A stretch of 64,000 nt of DNA, from contig NZ_CP119754.1 in assembly GCF_029319185.1 (NCBI RefSeq), positions 124,001 through 188,000 of the forward strand. The letters are read 5' to 3'. Below, piece after piece: positions 62,609 through 64,000 of the stretch (the stretch's first letter is position 1; every line of letters starts with the position of its first letter). The stretch comes from Superficieibacter sp. HKU1 (GTDB taxonomy: Bacteria > Pseudomonadota > Gammaproteobacteria > Enterobacterales > Enterobacteriaceae). The notes below the pieces were generated by a model. The model had not been told where the DNA came from and made no database searches. It was given only the letters and a program-made list of their open reading frames with translations. Position numbers and translations under genes: made by a program.

Positions 62609-63634
62609 ATGAAAGCGTTATCGAAACTGAAAGCGGAAGAAGGCATCTGGATGACCGACGTCCCAAAACCGGACGTTGGCCATAACGACCTGCTGATCAA
62701 AATCCGTAAAACCGCGATTTGTGGCACCGATGTGCATATCTATAACTGGGACGAGTGGTCGCAAAAGACTATCCCGGTTCCAATGGTTGTCGGCCATGAA
62801 TATGTGGGTGAAGTGGTCGGTATTGGTCAGGAAGTGAAAGGCTTTAAAATTGGTGACCGCGTGTCGGGCGAAGGCCATATTACCTGCGGCTACTGCCGTA
62901 ACTGCCGCGGCGGGCGCACGCATCTGTGCCGCAATACCGTGGGCGTGGGGGTTAACCGTCCGGGCTGCTTCGCGGAATATCTGGTGATCCCGGCCTTTAA
63001 CGCGTTTAAAATTCCTGACAATATTTCCGACGAGCTGGCATCTATCTTCGATCCGTTTGGCAATGCGGTTCACACGGCGCTGTCGTTCGATCTGGTCGGT
63101 GAAGACGTGCTGGTCTCCGGCGCGGGTCCGATTGGCATTATGGCCGCGGCGGTGGCGAAACACGTCGGCGCGCGTAACGTTGTTATTACCGATGTGAATG
63201 AATACCGCCTTGAGCTGGCGCGTAAAATGGGCGTCACCCGTGCGGTTGATGTCTCTAAAGAAAACCTGACCGAGGTGATGGCTGAACTGGGCATGACCGA
63301 AGGTTTTGACGTGGGGCTGGAGATGTCCGGTGCGCCGCCAGCGTTTCGTTCCATGCTGGACACCATGAATCACGGCGGTCGTATCGCCATGCTGGGCATT
63401 CCACCGTCGGATATGTCGATTGACTGGAATAAAGTGATCTTTAAGGGATTGTTTATCAAAGGTATCTACGGACGCGAGATGTTTGAAACATGGTACAAGA
63501 TGGCGGCGCTGATCCAGTCTGGTCTGGATTTGTCACCTATTATTACCCACCGATTCCCGATTGATGCGTTCCAGCAGGGCTTTGACGAGATGCGTTCCGG
63601 TCGGTCCGGGAAAGTGATCCTGAGCTGGGATTAA
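62609..63634 (+). CDS. tdh: L-threonine 3-dehydrogenase Tdh
   Basis: Oxidises threonine to 2-amino-3-ketobutyrate with NAD+. The 341-residue medium-chain dehydrogenase has the catalytic zinc ligands (CGTDVHIYN, GHEYVGEV), the structural zinc cluster (CGYCRNCRGGRTHLC) and the Rossmann SGAGPIGIMAAAVAKHVGA. Nine bases after kbl, so one operon. Confidence 0.99.
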   Translation: MKALSKLKAEEGIWMTDVPKPDVGHNDLLIKIRKTAICGTDVHIYNWDEWSQKTIPVPMVVGHEYVGEVVGIGQEVKGFKIGDRVSGEGHITCGYCRNCRGGRTHLCRNTVGVGVNRPGCFAEYLVIPAFNAFKIPDNISDELASIFDPFGNAVHTALSFDLVGEDVLVSGAGPIGIMAAAVAKHVGARNVVITDVNEYRLELARKMGVTRAVDVSKENLTEVMAELGMTEGFDVGLEMSGAPPAFRSMLDTMNHGGRIAMLGIPPSDMSIDWNKVIFKGLFIKGIYGREMFETWYKMAALIQSGLDLSPIITHRFPIDAFQQGFDEMRSGRSGKVILSWD

Positions 63635-63644
63635 GGTCCGGCGT

Positions 63645-63733
63645 GTTCCCCGGTGAGCGCAGCTTACCGGGTGTTTAACGTGGGCCGGATGCGGTCCTTT
63701 TCCCGGTGGCGCTGCGCTTACCGGGACTACGGT
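63645..63733. repeat. REP elements after tdh
   Basis: Two REP units: about 63648-63672 (CCCCGGTGAGCGCAGCTTACCGGG, diverged) and 63702-63725 (CCCGGTGGCGCTGCGCTTACCGGG). They resemble the BIME copies by tpiA and lie between convergent tdh and waaY-like genes. Confidence 0.8.
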
Positions 63734-63784
63734 TTGCTGTTAAACGATGTGCCGTTAACGGTATGTTATGGTATGGAGCCCACG

Positions 63785-64000
63785 TCAGGCGTGAGAACTC
63801 ACCTTACCGCGCAACCTGCGTGAAAGCTTACGAAAATCCTCTTTCAATCTGATCGCGCGATACACCGCGCCGTGACCTTCTACCTCGAGATGGTATTTTT
63901 TCCGCAGGGTTAAAATATCGTTCGCCTGGCACACTCGCATACTGCCGCGACAGGAGAGATCAATAACCTTCAGCTCCCCCTCCGGGGTACGGATAAAATT
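63785..64000 (-). CDS. WaaY-like LPS heptose II kinase, C-terminal part
   Basis: The minus strand is open from the window end to TGA at 63785-63787, giving 71 residues. NFIRTPEGELKVIDLSCRGS and the end YRAIRLKEDFRKLSRRLRGK align with the C-terminus of E. coli WaaY (NFIVSKDGVRIIDLS..., YRTKLRKFIKKLKGKA), including the DFG-like metal Asp in VIDLS. WaaY phosphorylates heptose II. It lies outside the waa operons, beyond kbl-tdh. The N-terminus is off the window. Confidence 0.75.
   Translation of the reverse strand, partial: NFIRTPEGELKVIDLSCRGSMRVCQANDILTLRKKYHLEVEGHGAVYRAIRLKEDFRKLSRRLRGKVSSHA

Overview
The window is chromosomal DNA from an enterobacterium close to Citrobacter, Salmonella and Enterobacter. 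Housekeeping genes (tpiA, fpr, glpX, recG, spoT, gmk, rph-pyrE, dut-coaBC, rpmB-rpmG-mutM-coaD, waaA, hldD-waaFC, kbl-tdh) read at near E. coli/Salmonella identity and length. The AI-2 (lsr) operon next to an aminoimidazole-riboside-kinase cluster and tpiA is the arrangement I know from Salmonella. The genus cannot be fixed from the sequence alone.

Layout. 1-0.6 kb: a RelE/HigB-like toxin and a truncated XRE antitoxin, with an alternating half-site operator. 0.8-1.6 kb: cdh. 1.6-10.3 kb: the quorum-signal uptake and breakdown system, lsrK and lsrR leftward, lsrACDBFG rightward, around a control region with two matched 35-bp inverted repeats and a CRP-like site; only a stub of a possible lsrE remains. 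10.5-14.8 kb: a GPH-family transporter, an aminoimidazole riboside kinase, an ADP-ribosylglycohydrolase and a GntR/UTRA regulator, headed by a perfect 32-bp palindrome. 14.9-20.3 kb: an SLC13-type transporter, a duplicated REP/BIME element, tpiA, yiiQ, yiiR, fpr, glpX. At about 20.3-20.9 kb the order jumps from glpX (no glpK/glpF) to recG. Relative orientations fit an inversion spanning oriC as compared with E. coli. An ORF split by an in-frame amber codon sits at the junction. 20.9-29.3 kb: recG-trmH-spoT-rpoZ-gmk, ligB, yicG.

29.55-40.26 kb is an AT-rich integrated island of about 10.7 kb at the 3' end of yicC. It is bounded by a 12-bp direct repeat, with TTAAGTACAC-type repeats just inside both ends. 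It carries a tyrosine integrase, an AlpA-like protein, a rolling-circle-type initiator, an XRE regulator, and cargo that looks defensive: an RloC-like ABC ATPase, a small WYL-like protein, a tandem pair of paralogous nuclease-fold proteins (one with an intact PD-(D/E)XK motif, one degenerate), and a compact caspase/CHAT-like protease followed by a two-helix zinc-ribbon membrane protein and a small exported protein. The nuclease pair and the protease/membrane pair are the best candidates for an undescribed system.

40.25-50.4 kb returns to the backbone: yicC, rph-pyrE with its attenuator, a Tat-exported SMP-30-like lactonase, slmA, dut, coaBC, radC, rpmBG, mutM, coaD, waaA. 50.4-61.2 kb is the LPS core locus: an RfaH-type JUMPstart/ops leader, then waaG-waaQ-waaP-GT8 rightward, meeting hldD-waaF-waaC-waaL-GT2-GT8 leftward at a shared terminator. 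kbl-tdh and the 3' end of a waaY-like heptose kinase gene close the window.
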